Origin: Nonlabens agnitus
GTDB taxonomy: Bacteria > Bacteroidota > Bacteroidia > Flavobacteriales > Flavobacteriaceae
NCBI RefSeq assembly: GCF_002994045.1
Contig: NZ_MQUC01000003.1
Coordinates: 2,518,501-2,582,500 of the forward strand
Reading direction: 5' to 3'
Length of the DNA stretch: 64,000 nucleotides
The notes beneath the pieces are model-generated. The model worked only from the letters and a program-made list of their open reading frames with translations, did not search any database and was not told the DNA's origin. Positions 1-7,649 of this stretch are shown one piece after another. The position numbers and the translations under genes were made by a program. How positions within the stretch are numbered: the first letter of the stretch is position 1; every line of letters starts with the position of its first letter.

Positions 1-640
1 GAGCGAAATCAAATTCCCATTTACGAAAATAGACTCCACAAACTACCAGTAGAGTTACAAAACTCGCACTCATCATCGCGATAAAATATAATTCGACCTT
101 ATCTGCTGGCAGCCATTGATTAAGTGCTGGAACATCTTTTAAATAGACTAAGAAAAGAACGGTCATGGAAAAAGATATGACCACATTGATCATTTTTATG
201 ACTGCATATTTCACTGCTTTACCGCGTGCTCTTAAGTAAGCAAAAGGGATTACCATGAGCGTGTCAAAAGCAAGAATGCCTGTTACCCATTTCCAATAAT
301 TAGCCGATTTGCCTGACCATGAAGCAACTTGATCCAACAGAAGAAAAGCAAGTGCAACAAAAACAATGGTAGTTGCCAATAATGATAAAAGTGATGTGCT
401 TAATAGCTTGTTGTCGTTTCCGCTTTCGCGAAAGCGAAAAAATGATGTCTCCATACCATAAGTCAACACCACATTAGCTAAAATGATCCAAGAAAAGATA
501 ATGGTGACGTTACCGAAATCTGCTCTTGTGTCCAAATAAGTAGTGAGAACCCAAGTCAATAAAAAAGTCAACAGTCTAGGCAAAACGGTCGCCAGACCAT
601 ACACAAAGGTGTGTTTAAAAAGACGGTTGATGGAACTCAA
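1..640 (-). CDS. Oligosaccharide flippase family protein (Wzx-like), C-terminus cut by window edge
   Basis: The reading frame runs leftward off the window, giving about 213 N-terminal residues. It begins LSSINRLFKHTFVYGLATV, which resembles the amphipathic start plus first membrane helix of Bacteroidota polysaccharide flippases, and at least five hydrophobic segments follow. By family it would move lipid-linked sugar repeats across the inner membrane for LPS or capsule. No ATG is in frame, so I chose the TTG at 640. It lies about 20 nt below a TACCTTTG -7 box (661-668), and an in-frame stop lies a few codons above. Residues about 67-73 (FFRFRES) are encoded by a copy of the palindromic repeat at 421-436. 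The family call is good, the start is moderate and the substrate is unknown. Confidence 0.8.
   Translation of the reverse strand, partial: MSSINRLFKHTFVYGLATVLPRLLTFLLTWVLTTYLDTRADFGNVTIIFSWIILANVVLTYGMETSFFRFRESGNDNKLLSTSLLSLLATTIVFVALAFLLLDQVASWSGKSANYWKWVTGILAFDTLMVIPFAYLRARGKAVKYAVIKMINVVISFSMTVLFLVYLKDVPALNQWLPADKVELYFIAMMSASFVTLLVVCGVYFRKWEFDFA
421..436. repeat. Iterated palindrome copy 1 (in gene)
   Basis: Exact CGCTTTCGCGAAAGCG inside the flippase frame, read as RFRES. Confidence 0.95.
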
Positions 641-660
641 AGACAGTTGGTTTTGAGGTT

Positions 661-668
661 CAAAGGTA
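661..668 (-). promoter_or_regulatory. Bacteroidota -7 promoter box for the flippase gene
   Basis: The minus strand reads TACCTTTG, an exact TAnnTTTG match, about 20 nt before the TTG start and just after the terminator of the preceding gene. I saw no clear -33 element. Confidence 0.55.
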
Positions 669-673
669 CAATT

Positions 674-707
674 AAGGCTGCATTTCTAAGTTAAGAATTG
701 CAGCCTT
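674..707 (-). terminator. Hairpin terminator after the lipoprotein gene
   Basis: AAGGCTGCA (674-682) pairs perfectly with TGCAGCCTT (699-707). Inside this, TTCT and AGAA can also pair. It sits 20 nt past the stop of the leftward lipoprotein gene and before the flippase promoter. The U-run is short. Confidence 0.6.
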
Positions 708-726
708 GTCTCTGTAGGTTTCTAGT

Positions 727-1209
727 TTATTGAGGTCTGGACGGTAAGTCCATAGAAGGTCGCGTCTGTATTCCCGTAATTAAGGTATAGGTGGTTTTAC
801 CATCACGCGAGAACTTCACTACCGCTTCACTGTCCTCAAGCTCAAAGGGGAATTTTTGATTTGCGGGTGGCTTATTGCCATATTCCTCTTCGTACTCTAG
901 GTTCATGTTCATGTCTGGCTTGTTGTTAAAGTCGGTTTTGAACCTAGCGATAATGTAGCCGTTGGGATCCTTGATGTCAAAGGTTTGAGTGATCATGCCT
1001 TTAAAATAAACGGCTTCCATTTGCTGCATTACGGTAGTGTCTAATGGTAAAAATAGGTTTATTCCACTACCAGATCCTGGTATGCCGCCAGTCCAGGATT
1101 GCGCATACGGTTGATAGCCTTCTTCAAAACTGCTGAGTGTGTTGTCAATTTTTTGGGAATTGCAAGAACCCATGATAACGATTACCAATAGCAGAGAAAT
1201 GTATTTCAT
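727..1209 (-). CDS. Predicted lipoprotein of unknown function
   Basis: A 160-residue protein with a short basic N-terminus, a hydrophobic stretch and a lipobox IMGSC, placing the lipidated cysteine at residue 16. It should therefore be anchored in the periplasm or outer membrane. The mature part is charged, with few strong motifs; the end reads TRPSMDLPSRPQ. I do not recognise a named domain. It lies between the YitT gene upstream and the flippase downstream, on the same strand. A good hairpin follows the stop, so it probably has its own transcript or ends one shared with the gene above. The start is an ATG directly before the signal sequence. I infer no function. Confidence 0.75.
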   Translation of the reverse strand: MKYISLLLVIVIMGSCNSQKIDNTLSSFEEGYQPYAQSWTGGIPGSGSGINLFLPLDTTVMQQMEAVYFKGMITQTFDIKDPNGYIIARFKTDFNNKPDMNMNLEYEEEYGNKPPANQKFPFELEDSEAVVKFSRDGKTTYTLITGIQTRPSMDLPSRPQ

Positions 1210-1266
1210 AATCCTTTATTTTAAAATGATGTGCATTTATTATGCCTTATTGCTCATAGCTGCTTG

Positions 1267-2241
1267 CTAATGAGAAAGTGGGCGCTTTTTAATCATACCG
1301 CCTTTAATGTCCTTAATGGTGTTCATGACAATAAAAACATTAGGCTCTATCTTTTCAATTTCAGTATTGAGTTTATTGAGTTCCAGGCGTGTGATGACCG
1401 TATATATGATGTCCTTTTCTTCAGCGATGCCGTCTTTTAAGTAGCCGCCTTGGCCCTTATAAATAGTAACGCCACGGCCCAATTTTTCAATGATCATTTC
1501 TTTGACGCGGCTGCTTTGTGAAGCAATGATCGTAACACCTATATATTCTTCGATTCCTTCAATAACAAAGTCCAATGTTTTTGAAGCGACAATGTAAGTG
1601 ATCATAGAGTACAGCGCAATCTCGATAGAAAGTAAGTAAGCCGCTACTGAAAAAATAAAGACGTTAATAACGATAATGATATCGCCTATACTTAGACCTA
1701 TCTTCCTACTCAAGTAAATGGCAAGAATCTCTGTTCCATCAATGACAGCGCCGCCTCTTATGGATAGCCCTATCCCAGCACCCAAGAAAAATCCGCCAAA
1801 AACCGCCACCAGCAAATCATCGTCAGTCACATTAGGAAACGGCACCAGTGCCACGCATAGTGCCAGCCCAATGATCGCCATCATGGTCATCACGGCAAAT
1901 TGTTTACCCATGATCTTATATCCCAAAGCAATGAATGGAAGGTTGACTAAAATGAGGAAAACATATAACGGTATATCTGATAATGCAGCTAGTAAAAGAG
2001 ATATTCCAGTAGCACCACCATCGATAAAATCGTTAGTCAATAAGAAACCCTTAAAACCGAACGAGGCAGAAAAGATTCCTGTTACGATTAGTATGAAGTT
2101 CTTAATATTACGCTTTACGGCTGTTACCAGCTGCTTATATTTTTTGGCCAGACGGTATTCTGACGGCCTCTGTTCTGGCAGATTGCCCTTTCTAAATTTT
2201 TTAGTGGTATTAATCAAGATATTAGCGAGAAATGGATTCAA
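1267..2241 (-). CDS. YitT family membrane protein (DUF161 + DUF2179)
   Basis: 324 residues. After a basic cytoplasmic N-terminus (residues 1-45) come about five to six hydrophobic segments. These include the family-typical FIDGGATGIS near residue 75 and a second GGAVIDGTEIL near 165. The last 80 residues form a soluble DUF2179 domain with GRGVTIYKGQGGY. Such proteins are inner-membrane proteins of unsettled function, possibly transporters. The frame opens with TTG at 2241 (residues MNPFLANIL); no better start exists before the first helix. It is divergent from rsmI. The long plus-strand open frame opposite it is a shadow. Confidence 0.85.
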   Translation of the reverse strand: MNPFLANILINTTKKFRKGNLPEQRPSEYRLAKKYKQLVTAVKRNIKNFILIVTGIFSASFGFKGFLLTNDFIDGGATGISLLLAALSDIPLYVFLILVNLPFIALGYKIMGKQFAVMTMMAIIGLALCVALVPFPNVTDDDLLVAVFGGFFLGAGIGLSIRGGAVIDGTEILAIYLSRKIGLSIGDIIIVINVFIFSVAAYLLSIEIALYSMITYIVASKTLDFVIEGIEEYIGVTIIASQSSRVKEMIIEKLGRGVTIYKGQGGYLKDGIAEEKDIIYTVITRLELNKLNTEIEKIEPNVFIVMNTIKDIKGGMIKKRPLSH

Positions 2242-2319
2242 GGAAAGGGAATTAAGAATTAAAGGTTTTTGAAGCTATTCCAAAGTGTAATACGACAATC
2301 CTAAGGTAACCCATTTTCC

Positions 2320-2327
2320 TATCTTTG
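2320..2327 (+). promoter_or_regulatory. -7 promoter box for rsmI
   Basis: TATCTTTG, an exact TAnnTTTG, 15 nt before the rsmI ATG. Confidence 0.6.
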
Positions 2328-2342
2328 CCCTAAACCGCACCC

Positions 2343-3008
2343 ATGAAACTCTATCTGGTCCCAACGCCCATAGGCAACCTTGCAGACATGACCTATCGTG
2401 CCGTAGAAATCCTGAATAGCGTGGATTTAATCCTTGCCGAGGATACCAGAACCAGCGGTAAACTGCTTAACCATTATGGGATCAAAACAAGCATGTTGTC
2501 GTACCACATGCACAATGAGCACAAGATCTCAGACAACATCGTTTCCAGAATTCAAGGCGGTGAAACCATGGCACTCATCACAGATGCCGGTTCGCCTGGT
2601 ATCAGTGATCCTGGGTTTTTGCTTACGCGAAAGTTGCTTGCCGCAAACATAGCGGTAGAATCCTTGCCTGGTGCTACAGCCTTTGTCCCAGCGCTTACCA
2701 GTAGTGGGCTGCCATCTGATAAATTTGTATTTGAGGGTTTTTTACCCGTCAAAAAAGGCCGCCAAACCAGACTCAAAGAACTCGCCGAAGAAAGCAGAAC
2801 CATCATTTTTTACGAGTCGCCCCACAAATTGCTCAAAACCCTGGAAGATTTTAAAATGCATTACGGCGCTGATCGCCAAATCTCCATTTCTCGAGAAATC
2901 ACCAAGATGTTTGAAGAGCATTACCGCGGCACCGTGGCAGATGCCATCCAGCATTTTACAGAAAACAAGCCTAGAGGTGAGTTTGTTGTGGTGTTAGGTG
3001 GAAAATAA
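2343..3008 (+). CDS. rsmI: 16S rRNA (cytidine1402-2'-O)-methyltransferase
   Basis: 221 residues. RsmI uses SAM to 2'-O-methylate C1402 of 16S rRNA in the decoding site. The family signatures are plain: LYLVPTPIGNLADMT at the N-terminus, LAEDTRTSGKLLNHY near residue 32, and ITDAGSPGISDPG near 80, then PGATAFVPALTSSG. The length fits the short Bacteroidota form, which lacks the extra C-terminal domain of the E. coli enzyme. The ATG follows a TATCTTTG box. A degenerate copy of the iterated palindrome (2631-2646) encodes LTRKL immediately after the ISDPGF motif, in place of a less conserved helix. Confidence 0.95.
   Translation: MKLYLVPTPIGNLADMTYRAVEILNSVDLILAEDTRTSGKLLNHYGIKTSMLSYHMHNEHKISDNIVSRIQGGETMALITDAGSPGISDPGFLLTRKLLAANIAVESLPGATAFVPALTSSGLPSDKFVFEGFLPVKKGRQTRLKELAEESRTIIFYESPHKLLKTLEDFKMHYGADRQISISREITKMFEEHYRGTVADAIQHFTENKPRGEFVVVLGGK
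2631..2646. repeat. Degenerate palindrome copy (in rsmI)
   Basis: GCTTACGCGAAAGTTG-type sequence; several bases differ from the consensus, read as LTRKL. It could be chance or an eroded copy. Confidence 0.4.
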
Positions 3009-3030
3009 GCACCCGATAAAAAGCTTCATT

Positions 3031-3312
3031 ATGAAATCAAATCGAAATGAGAGAGTTTTAAAAATTGTAGGGTTTTACTTCTTTGGCTTAGTATGTCTGG
3101 TCTCTTTCTATTGGTTAGATAATTCAGATTTTATTGCAGAGGAAGTCAAACAATCAAAAGGTGGTGGCTACAATGGTTTTCGGGCATTTCTAGTTTCAGG
3201 ATTAATTAAATATGGATTTCTCGTAGCAGGAATATGCTCAATAGTCATTATGAGTTTAATCCTTATCCAGAAAAGAATCTCAGAAAATCATTTGAAAAAT
3301 AAGTTTGATTGA
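3031..3312 (+). CDS. Small two-helix membrane protein, unknown
   Basis: 93 residues from the ATG at 3031 (MKSNRNERVLK). A GTG at 2998 would add 11 residues but overlap the end of rsmI. I prefer the ATG, though neither start has a clear ribosome site. Two hydrophobic segments (about residues 10-28 and 60-80) flank a polar loop containing KGGGYNGF. The C-terminus is basic. I recognise no family. It directly follows rsmI and may be cotranscribed. Its base composition is more AT-rich than rsmI, which may indicate a recent arrival or simply weak constraint. Confidence 0.55.
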   Translation: MKSNRNERVLKIVGFYFFGLVCLVSFYWLDNSDFIAEEVKQSKGGGYNGFRAFLVSGLIKYGFLVAGICSIVIMSLILIQKRISENHLKNKFD

Positions 3313-3334
3313 CGCAAATACAAGGTGGCTCTTG

Positions 3335-4147
3335 CTAAATAGTCATCTCGCCTGAGAGGATGATTCTCGCATCACCTGTAATCAAAATCTGTTCTTCGCT
3401 CAACACTTCAAGCTCTAAAACGCCAGTCCTAGCAGAGCATTGAAAAGCGCGCAACTTGGTTTTGCTTAATTTTTTTGCCCAATACCCGGTTAAAAAAGTG
3501 TGCGTAGCTCCAGTCACGGGATCTTCATTGCCGCCGCTCCATGGCCAGAAATATCTTGATTCAAAATCAAAATCTGGTTGATTTGATTTTGCGGTGACTA
3601 CAACACCATTGATGTCACTGATGGAGGCTTTCATAGCGTCAAAATCTGGTTGCAGATTTCTAAGTTCATCAGCGTCTTCTAATTCAATCATGAGTTCAAG
3701 ATTTTCATAATTGTAAGCCGAATTCAAAATACTGTCAATTCCCATAGCATACAGTAATGCTTGTGGCGCATCTCGATCGACAATGCCATAGTTTGGGAAT
3801 TTCAAGGAAACTTTTTCACCGTTACGGTAAGCTTGTAATTCTAGACCTTCCGCAGTTTTGAAATGGATCTCGTTTACATCTTGATTTTGATCAAACAACA
3901 CTTTGGCGCTCGCCAGGGTCGCGTGACCGCACAATGGTATTTCCATGATGGGCGAGAAATACCTTATAGAAAAATAATCGCCTTGATCCTGCACAAAAGC
4001 AGTTTCTGATAAATTGACTTCAATCGCGATGGATTGCATAAAGTCATTGGACAGTGGCTTGTCCAGCAAGCAAACACCAGCAGGATTCCCTTTAAACGGC
4101 TCGCTGGTAAACGAGTCCACCATATAATAAGGAATGCTTCTACTCAA
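3335..4147 (-). CDS. PhzF family isomerase/epimerase
   Basis: 270 residues. The N-terminus (YYMVDSFTSEPFKGNPAGV) and the block LSETAFV, which carries the conserved catalytic glutamate, are diagnostic of the PhzF/YddE fold. Near residue 72 is LCGHATLASA, and near 212 DPVTGATHTFL. These are diaminopimelate-epimerase-like enzymes; the physiological substrate of most members is unknown and no phenazine cluster is present here. The start is TTG at 4147, since the first ATG (4123) would remove the first beta-strand. The start overlaps the trhO stop by 8 nt, so the two are probably translationally coupled. Confidence 0.88.
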   Translation of the reverse strand: MSRSIPYYMVDSFTSEPFKGNPAGVCLLDKPLSNDFMQSIAIEVNLSETAFVQDQGDYFSIRYFSPIMEIPLCGHATLASAKVLFDQNQDVNEIHFKTAEGLELQAYRNGEKVSLKFPNYGIVDRDAPQALLYAMGIDSILNSAYNYENLELMIELEDADELRNLQPDFDAMKASISDINGVVVTAKSNQPDFDFESRYFWPWSGGNEDPVTGATHTFLTGYWAKKLSKTKLRAFQCSARTGVLELEVLSEEQILITGDARIILSGEMTI

Positions 4148-5183
4148 CCTTATGCTTTTTGAACTCTAGTTTCTCTGATCTTCCTTTTTTAAAAATGTTG
4201 TTGCTGTTATACTTGCCGGCACGCAATGCTTTTTGCTCTTCATAAGGTAGCTGGATGATCTCATGACATTCTGTGCTGCAGGTATTCTCATATTTAGATT
4301 TACAATCCTCGCACTGGATAAACAATAAATGACATGCTTCATTCGCACAGTTGGTATGCGTATCGCAAGGATTACCGCACTGGTGACAGTTGGATATCAC
4401 CTCATCGCTGATTTTCTCTGACAACCTGTGGTCAAACACAAAATTCTTCCCACGGAATTTGTTCTCTAAGCCTTGCTCAGTTACCTGTCGATGATACTCG
4501 ATGATACCACCTTCCAGCTGGTACACATCTTCAAAACCACGATGCTTGTAGTAGGCACTGGCTTTTTCACAGCGTATGCCGCCCGTACAATACATCACCA
4601 GTTTTTTGTCCTTTTTATGCTCCTTGATTTCTTCTTCGATAATCGGCAAACTATCCCTAAAGGTATCTACATCTGGAGTCCAGGCATTCTGGAAATGGCC
4701 TATCTCGCTCTCATAATGATTGCGCATATCGACCAGAATGGTATCTGGATCTGAGATAAGCTCGTTAAACCTAGCCGCGTCCACATGCACACCTTTATTA
4801 GTCACATCAAAAGTCTCATCTTCCAATCCATCGGCGACAATTTTGTGGCGCACCTTGACTTTTAGTTTTAGGAAACTCTCATTATCGTGTTCCCTAGCGA
4901 TGTTGAGTCGGACATTTTCCAAGAAATAGATCCCATCCAGAAAATCCTTGAACTCGTCAAAACGGTCTGCTGGAATGGAAAGCTGGGCATTGATCCCTTC
5001 ATGGGCGACATAAATGCGACCCAGCACTTCTTGCGCGTCAAACGCAACAAAAAGATGGTTTCTAAATAAATGTGGATTCCCTATGCGGGCATACTGATAG
5101 AAAGAAATCGTGAGCCGTTCCTTACCGGCCTCACGTATCAATTCGCGTCTTTCTTCAGCACTTAATTTGTTATACAGTTGCAT
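4140..5183 (-). CDS. trhO: tRNA uridine(34) hydroxylase, rhodanese-like (TrhO/YceA)
   Basis: 347 residues. TrhO makes 5-hydroxyuridine at the wobble base of some tRNAs. The N-terminal UPF0176 domain is followed by a rhodanese domain (about 130-235) with the active loop YCTGGIRCEKA. After it comes a cysteine-rich tail (CHQCGNPC, CEDCKSKY, CSTEC), likely metal-binding. The longer frame can start with TTG at 5213, but that TTG is part of a TACCTTTG promoter box. I therefore choose the ATG at 5183 (MQLYNKLSAEERREL), which also fits homologues. It is the first gene of a pair with the phzF-like gene and is divergent from recA. Confidence 0.92.
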   Translation of the reverse strand: MQLYNKLSAEERRELIREAGKERLTISFYQYARIGNPHLFRNHLFVAFDAQEVLGRIYVAHEGINAQLSIPADRFDEFKDFLDGIYFLENVRLNIAREHDNESFLKLKVKVRHKIVADGLEDETFDVTNKGVHVDAARFNELISDPDTILVDMRNHYESEIGHFQNAWTPDVDTFRDSLPIIEEEIKEHKKDKKLVMYCTGGIRCEKASAYYKHRGFEDVYQLEGGIIEYHRQVTEQGLENKFRGKNFVFDHRLSEKISDEVISNCHQCGNPCDTHTNCANEACHLLFIQCEDCKSKYENTCSTECHEIIQLPYEEQKALRAGKYNSNNIFKKGRSEKLEFKKHKVE

Positions 5184-5210
5184 GCTATAAACATTTGAGT
5201 GTTGAAGTTG

Positions 5211-5218
5211 CAAAGGTA
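5211..5218 (-). promoter_or_regulatory. -7 promoter box for trhO
   Basis: TACCTTTG on the minus strand, an exact TAnnTTTG. It overlaps the spurious TTG start at 5213 and so decides the trhO start in favour of the ATG at 5183. Confidence 0.6.
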
Positions 5219-5282
5219 GTTAGATTATAGATAATAGATCGCTGCGCTGTTAGAAGATAGAATATAGAATTGCTTATGCGTT

Positions 5283-5392
5283 AGGGATTGAAGTGAAAAT
5301 CCTTTTGAAGCTTTTTACGCTTCAAAAGATTGCAACGAAAAGCCCGACCGAAAACAGGAGCGATAGCGACGGTTAGAGGGAACGCCCAAATG
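5283..5392 (+). ncRNA. Candidate structured RNA or repeat upstream of recA (Flavo-1-like)
   Basis: Inside the 355-nt trhO/recA gap. There is a GGATT/AATCC hairpin, then a perfect 9-bp hairpin TTTTGAAGC (5303-5311) with GCTTCAAAA (5319-5327). After this come single-strand-like blocks GCAACGAAAAGCCCGACC and GGGAACGCCC, with CGACCG and CGGTTAG able to pair. From memory this resembles the Flavo-1 RNA motif of Flavobacteria, but I could not run a covariance search. The plus-strand orientation is inferred from that resemblance. Confidence 0.45.
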
Positions 5393-5411
5393 ATTGTGAT
5401 AAAAGTTTTCT

Positions 5412-5448
5412 CGCTTTCGCGCCTTGCCTGCCGGCAGGCAGGAAAGCG
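5412..5448. repeat. Composite repeat: palindrome interrupted by a second palindrome
   Basis: CGCTTTCGCG (5412-5421), then a 21-nt insert containing GCCTGCCGGCAGGC (5426-5439), then AAAGCG. The two outer parts together are the iterated palindrome. A sister copy with the same junctions is at 12652. Either side of it in this gap (5219-5280 and 5449-5515) I see AT-rich ATAGA-type spacer and nothing coding. Confidence 0.8.
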
Positions 5449-5492
5449 TAATTCCGAACCATCCTATCGTTAATAACCATTGCATCACGCTA

Positions 5493-5523
5493 TTGGAAAC
5501 GGCGCTTTCAAAGCCTATTTTTA
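5493..5523 (+). promoter_or_regulatory. Likely recA promoter
   Basis: TTG (5493-5495), 20 nt, then TATTTTTA (5516-5523), one base off TAnnTTTG, 15 nt before the recA ATG. I see no recognisable LexA-type operator. Confidence 0.4.
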
Positions 5524-5538
5524 CAGAAAATATTTACA

Positions 5539-6552
5539 ATGGCAGACGATAAAGAAAAAGCAGCAAAGGAGAAAGCGCTCAAATTGACGCTGGACAAGCT
5601 GGATAAGGCATACGGGAAAGGTACGGTAATGAAAATGGGCGACCGCCAGGTGGTTGATGTAGAGGCGATCTCTACAGGTTCACTGGCGTTGAATGCAGCT
5701 CTAGGTGTAGGCGGCTATCCACGTGGCCGTGTGATTGAAATCTATGGACCAGAATCTTCTGGTAAAACAACATTGACGCTACACGCTATTGCCGAGGCGC
5801 AAAAGGCTGGTGGTATCGCTGCGTTTATTGACGCAGAACACGCTTTTGACCGATTCTATGCAGAAAAGCTGGGCGTTGATCTGGAAAACCTGATCATTTC
5901 ACAGCCAGATCATGGGGAACAAGCTCTTGAAATTACTGAGAACCTAATACGCTCTGGAGCGATCGATATTATCGTGATTGACTCGGTTGCTGCATTGACT
6001 CCTAAAAGTGAGATTGAAGGTGAGATGGGTGATTCTAAAATGGGACTGCATGCTCGTTTGATGTCTCAGGCCTTGAGAAAATTGACGGGTACCATTTCTA
6101 AGACGAACTGTACCGTGATTTTCATCAACCAGTTGCGTGAGAAGATAGGTGTGATGTTCGGTAATCCAGAGACGACTACTGGTGGTAACGCGTTGAAGTT
6201 TTATGCATCGGTACGACTGGACATAAGAAGATCCACCCAAATTAAAAACACTGATGGTAGCGTTCAAGGGAACAAGACTCGTGTCAAGGTGGTGAAGAAT
6301 AAGGTGGCGCCGCCATTCCGTACGGCAGAGTTTGATATCTTGTACGGTGAAGGAATTTCCAAAATAGGTGAGGTCATCGATCTAGGTGTTGATTATGAAA
6401 TTATCAACAAGGCCGGTAGCTGGTTTTCTTATGGAGATACTAAACTAGGTCAAGGTCGCGACAGCGTTAAAAACATCCTGATGGATAATCCAGACTTGAT
6501 GGACGAACTGGAAGTGAAAATCATGGAATCCATCAAGCTCGCAAGCAGCTAG
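5539..6552 (+). CDS. recA: Recombinase RecA
   Basis: 337 residues, the normal length. RecA forms ATP-dependent filaments on single-stranded DNA, drives strand exchange and triggers LexA cleavage where LexA exists. The Walker A motif GPESSGKTT lies at residues 70-78. The Walker B strand [12 protein letters not shown] lies near 140. The L2 loop block [17 protein letters not shown] lies near 195. The start is the ATG at 5539 followed by a lysine-rich helix. It is monocistronic by appearance: an intrinsic terminator follows and the gene upstream is divergent. No inteins or breaks were seen. Confidence 0.98.
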   Translation: MADDKEKAAKEKALKLTLDKLDKAYGKGTVMKMGDRQVVDVEAISTGSLALNAALGVGGYPRGRVIEIYGPESSGKTTLTLHAIAEAQKAGGIAAFIDAEHAFDRFYAEKLGVDLENLIISQPDHGEQALEITENLIRSGAIDIIVIDSVAALTPKSEIEGEMGDSKMGLHARLMSQALRKLTGTISKTNCTVIFINQLREKIGVMFGNPETTTGGNALKFYASVRLDIRRSTQIKNTDGSVQGNKTRVKVVKNKVAPPFRTAEFDILYGEGISKIGEVIDLGVDYEIINKAGSWFSYGDTKLGQGRDSVKNILMDNPDLMDELEVKIMESIKLASS

Positions 6553-6573
6553 ATTTCAATTGATTGGAATAAT

Positions 6574-6609
6574 AAAAAATCGCTTTGATGAATTCAAAGC
6601 GATTTTTTT
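6574..6609 (+). terminator. Intrinsic terminator after recA
   Basis: AAATCGCTTTGA pairs with TCAAAGCGATTT around a short loop, followed by a run of seven T. Confidence 0.85.
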
Positions 6610-6666
6610 ATGTTTTGGACGCAACCTTTTCAAGGATATCGCATCTAGAAAGTAAAGAAGAAGATT

Positions 6667-7086
6667 ATGAAATTTAAATTTATCGCGTTGCTGGCATTTA
6701 TTGCCCTTGGAATAAGTTCCTGCGAATTGAGTGACGATAATCAACCTCAAATACAATTGGTAGCTCTAGGTATTACAGATGTTGAAATACCAGACCCTTT
6801 TTTATTTGGCCAAGATAATGATATCGTAATACGTTATAACAACCCGTCGTCTTGTCATAGGTTTGAAGGATTTCAAATTCAAAATAATTTGAATATTTAT
6901 GAGGTTACTGTGTTTGCTAACGTTTTAGTAGATGGTGCATCTTGTGAGGACAATAATTTATCAACAGAGCAAGTTTTGTCTTTTCCTGGAAATACCAACG
7001 GTACACTTGTATTCAAGTTCTTCACAGGATTAGACGCTGCTGGAAATCAAGAGTTTTTAGAAATTGAAGTGGATGTTGTAGAATAG
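6667..7086 (+). CDS. Predicted lipoprotein, unknown
   Basis: 139 residues. A signal peptide ends in a lipobox GISSC (Cys19). The mature region is beta-rich and acidic, with two spaced cysteines (in PSSCHRF near residue 63 and GASCEDN near 93) that could form a disulphide in the periplasm. I do not recognise a family. It is separated from recA by a terminator and ends 13 nt before an ECF sigma-factor gene, so it may be the first gene of a three-gene transcript with the sigma factor and its barrel partner. Confidence 0.7.
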   Translation: MKFKFIALLAFIALGISSCELSDDNQPQIQLVALGITDVEIPDPFLFGQDNDIVIRYNNPSSCHRFEGFQIQNNLNIYEVTVFANVLVDGASCEDNNLSTEQVLSFPGNTNGTLVFKFFTGLDAAGNQEFLEIEVDVVE

Positions 7087-7099
7087 GATATTTTTAAAT

Positions 7100-7645
7100 G
7101 TGGTACAACAACAAATTCTTGAGGGATGTAGGAAAGGAGATCGTAAGTCGCAGCGGGCGCTTTACGATCAATATGCTGCTTCCTTATACGGATGTTGTTT
7201 AAAATACGCTTCTAACGCGCAGGAAGCTCAAGATATATTACAAGATAGTTTTATAACCATTTTTGAAAAGATCCAGCAATTCAAGAATGAAGGATCTTTA
7301 GAAGGATGGTGCAAACGAATTGCTATTAATACTGCTTTGCAGCGCTATCGAGGCGCCAAAGTATACTTGTTGGAAGACGAGCAGCAATTAGTGGAAGAAA
7401 TGCCTGAGGTCGAGTATTTGGAACAATTAGGGCTGGAAGACTTATTAGCGATGGTACAACAGTTGCCTGATAGATATAGAATGGTTTTTTCTCTTTATGC
7501 ATTAGATGGATTTAGTCATCAAGAAATTGCAGAGTTAATGGACATAAGCGAAGGAACCTCCAAGTCCAATTTGTCCAGAGCCAGGGCTAGCTTACAACAA
7601 ATGGTACAGGCGTGGCGCAGAAAAATGAATAGTGACGCCGTATAA
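7100..7645 (+). CDS. RNA polymerase sigma factor, ECF (sigma-70 family)
   Basis: 181 residues. Region 2 is visible as ALYDQYAASLYG...QEAQDILQDSFITIFEKI (about 20-65), and region 4 as LPDRYRMVFSLYALDGFSHQEIAELM plus SNLSRARASLQ (about 120-170). It would direct polymerase to a small regulon in response to an envelope signal. The start is GTG at 7100; an ATG two bases earlier is out of frame. The next gene starts 5 nt after its stop and encodes the likely anti-sigma/outer-membrane partner. The family is certain; the regulon is unknown. Confidence 0.9.
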   Translation: MVQQQILEGCRKGDRKSQRALYDQYAASLYGCCLKYASNAQEAQDILQDSFITIFEKIQQFKNEGSLEGWCKRIAINTALQRYRGAKVYLLEDEQQLVEEMPEVEYLEQLGLEDLLAMVQQLPDRYRMVFSLYALDGFSHQEIAELMDISEGTSKSNLSRARASLQQMVQAWRRKMNSDAV

Positions 7646-7649
7646 TACA

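Noticed and set aside
672-734. Open frame LNKLETYRDKAAILNLEMQP continuing the 727-1209 lipoprotein in a shifted frame
   Set aside because: The same bases form a near-perfect terminator hairpin (674-707), which explains the sequence better than a frameshifted tail.
1718-2272. 184-residue plus-strand open frame
   Set aside because: It lies opposite the well-supported YitT gene and has no protein-like motifs.
2998-3030. GTG start for the small gene after rsmI
   Set aside because: It overlaps rsmI, and the ATG at 3031 gives a compact protein without loss of the first helix.
5184-5213. TTG start giving trhO ten more residues
   Set aside because: The TTG is part of the TACCTTTG promoter box and homologues begin at MQLYNKLS.
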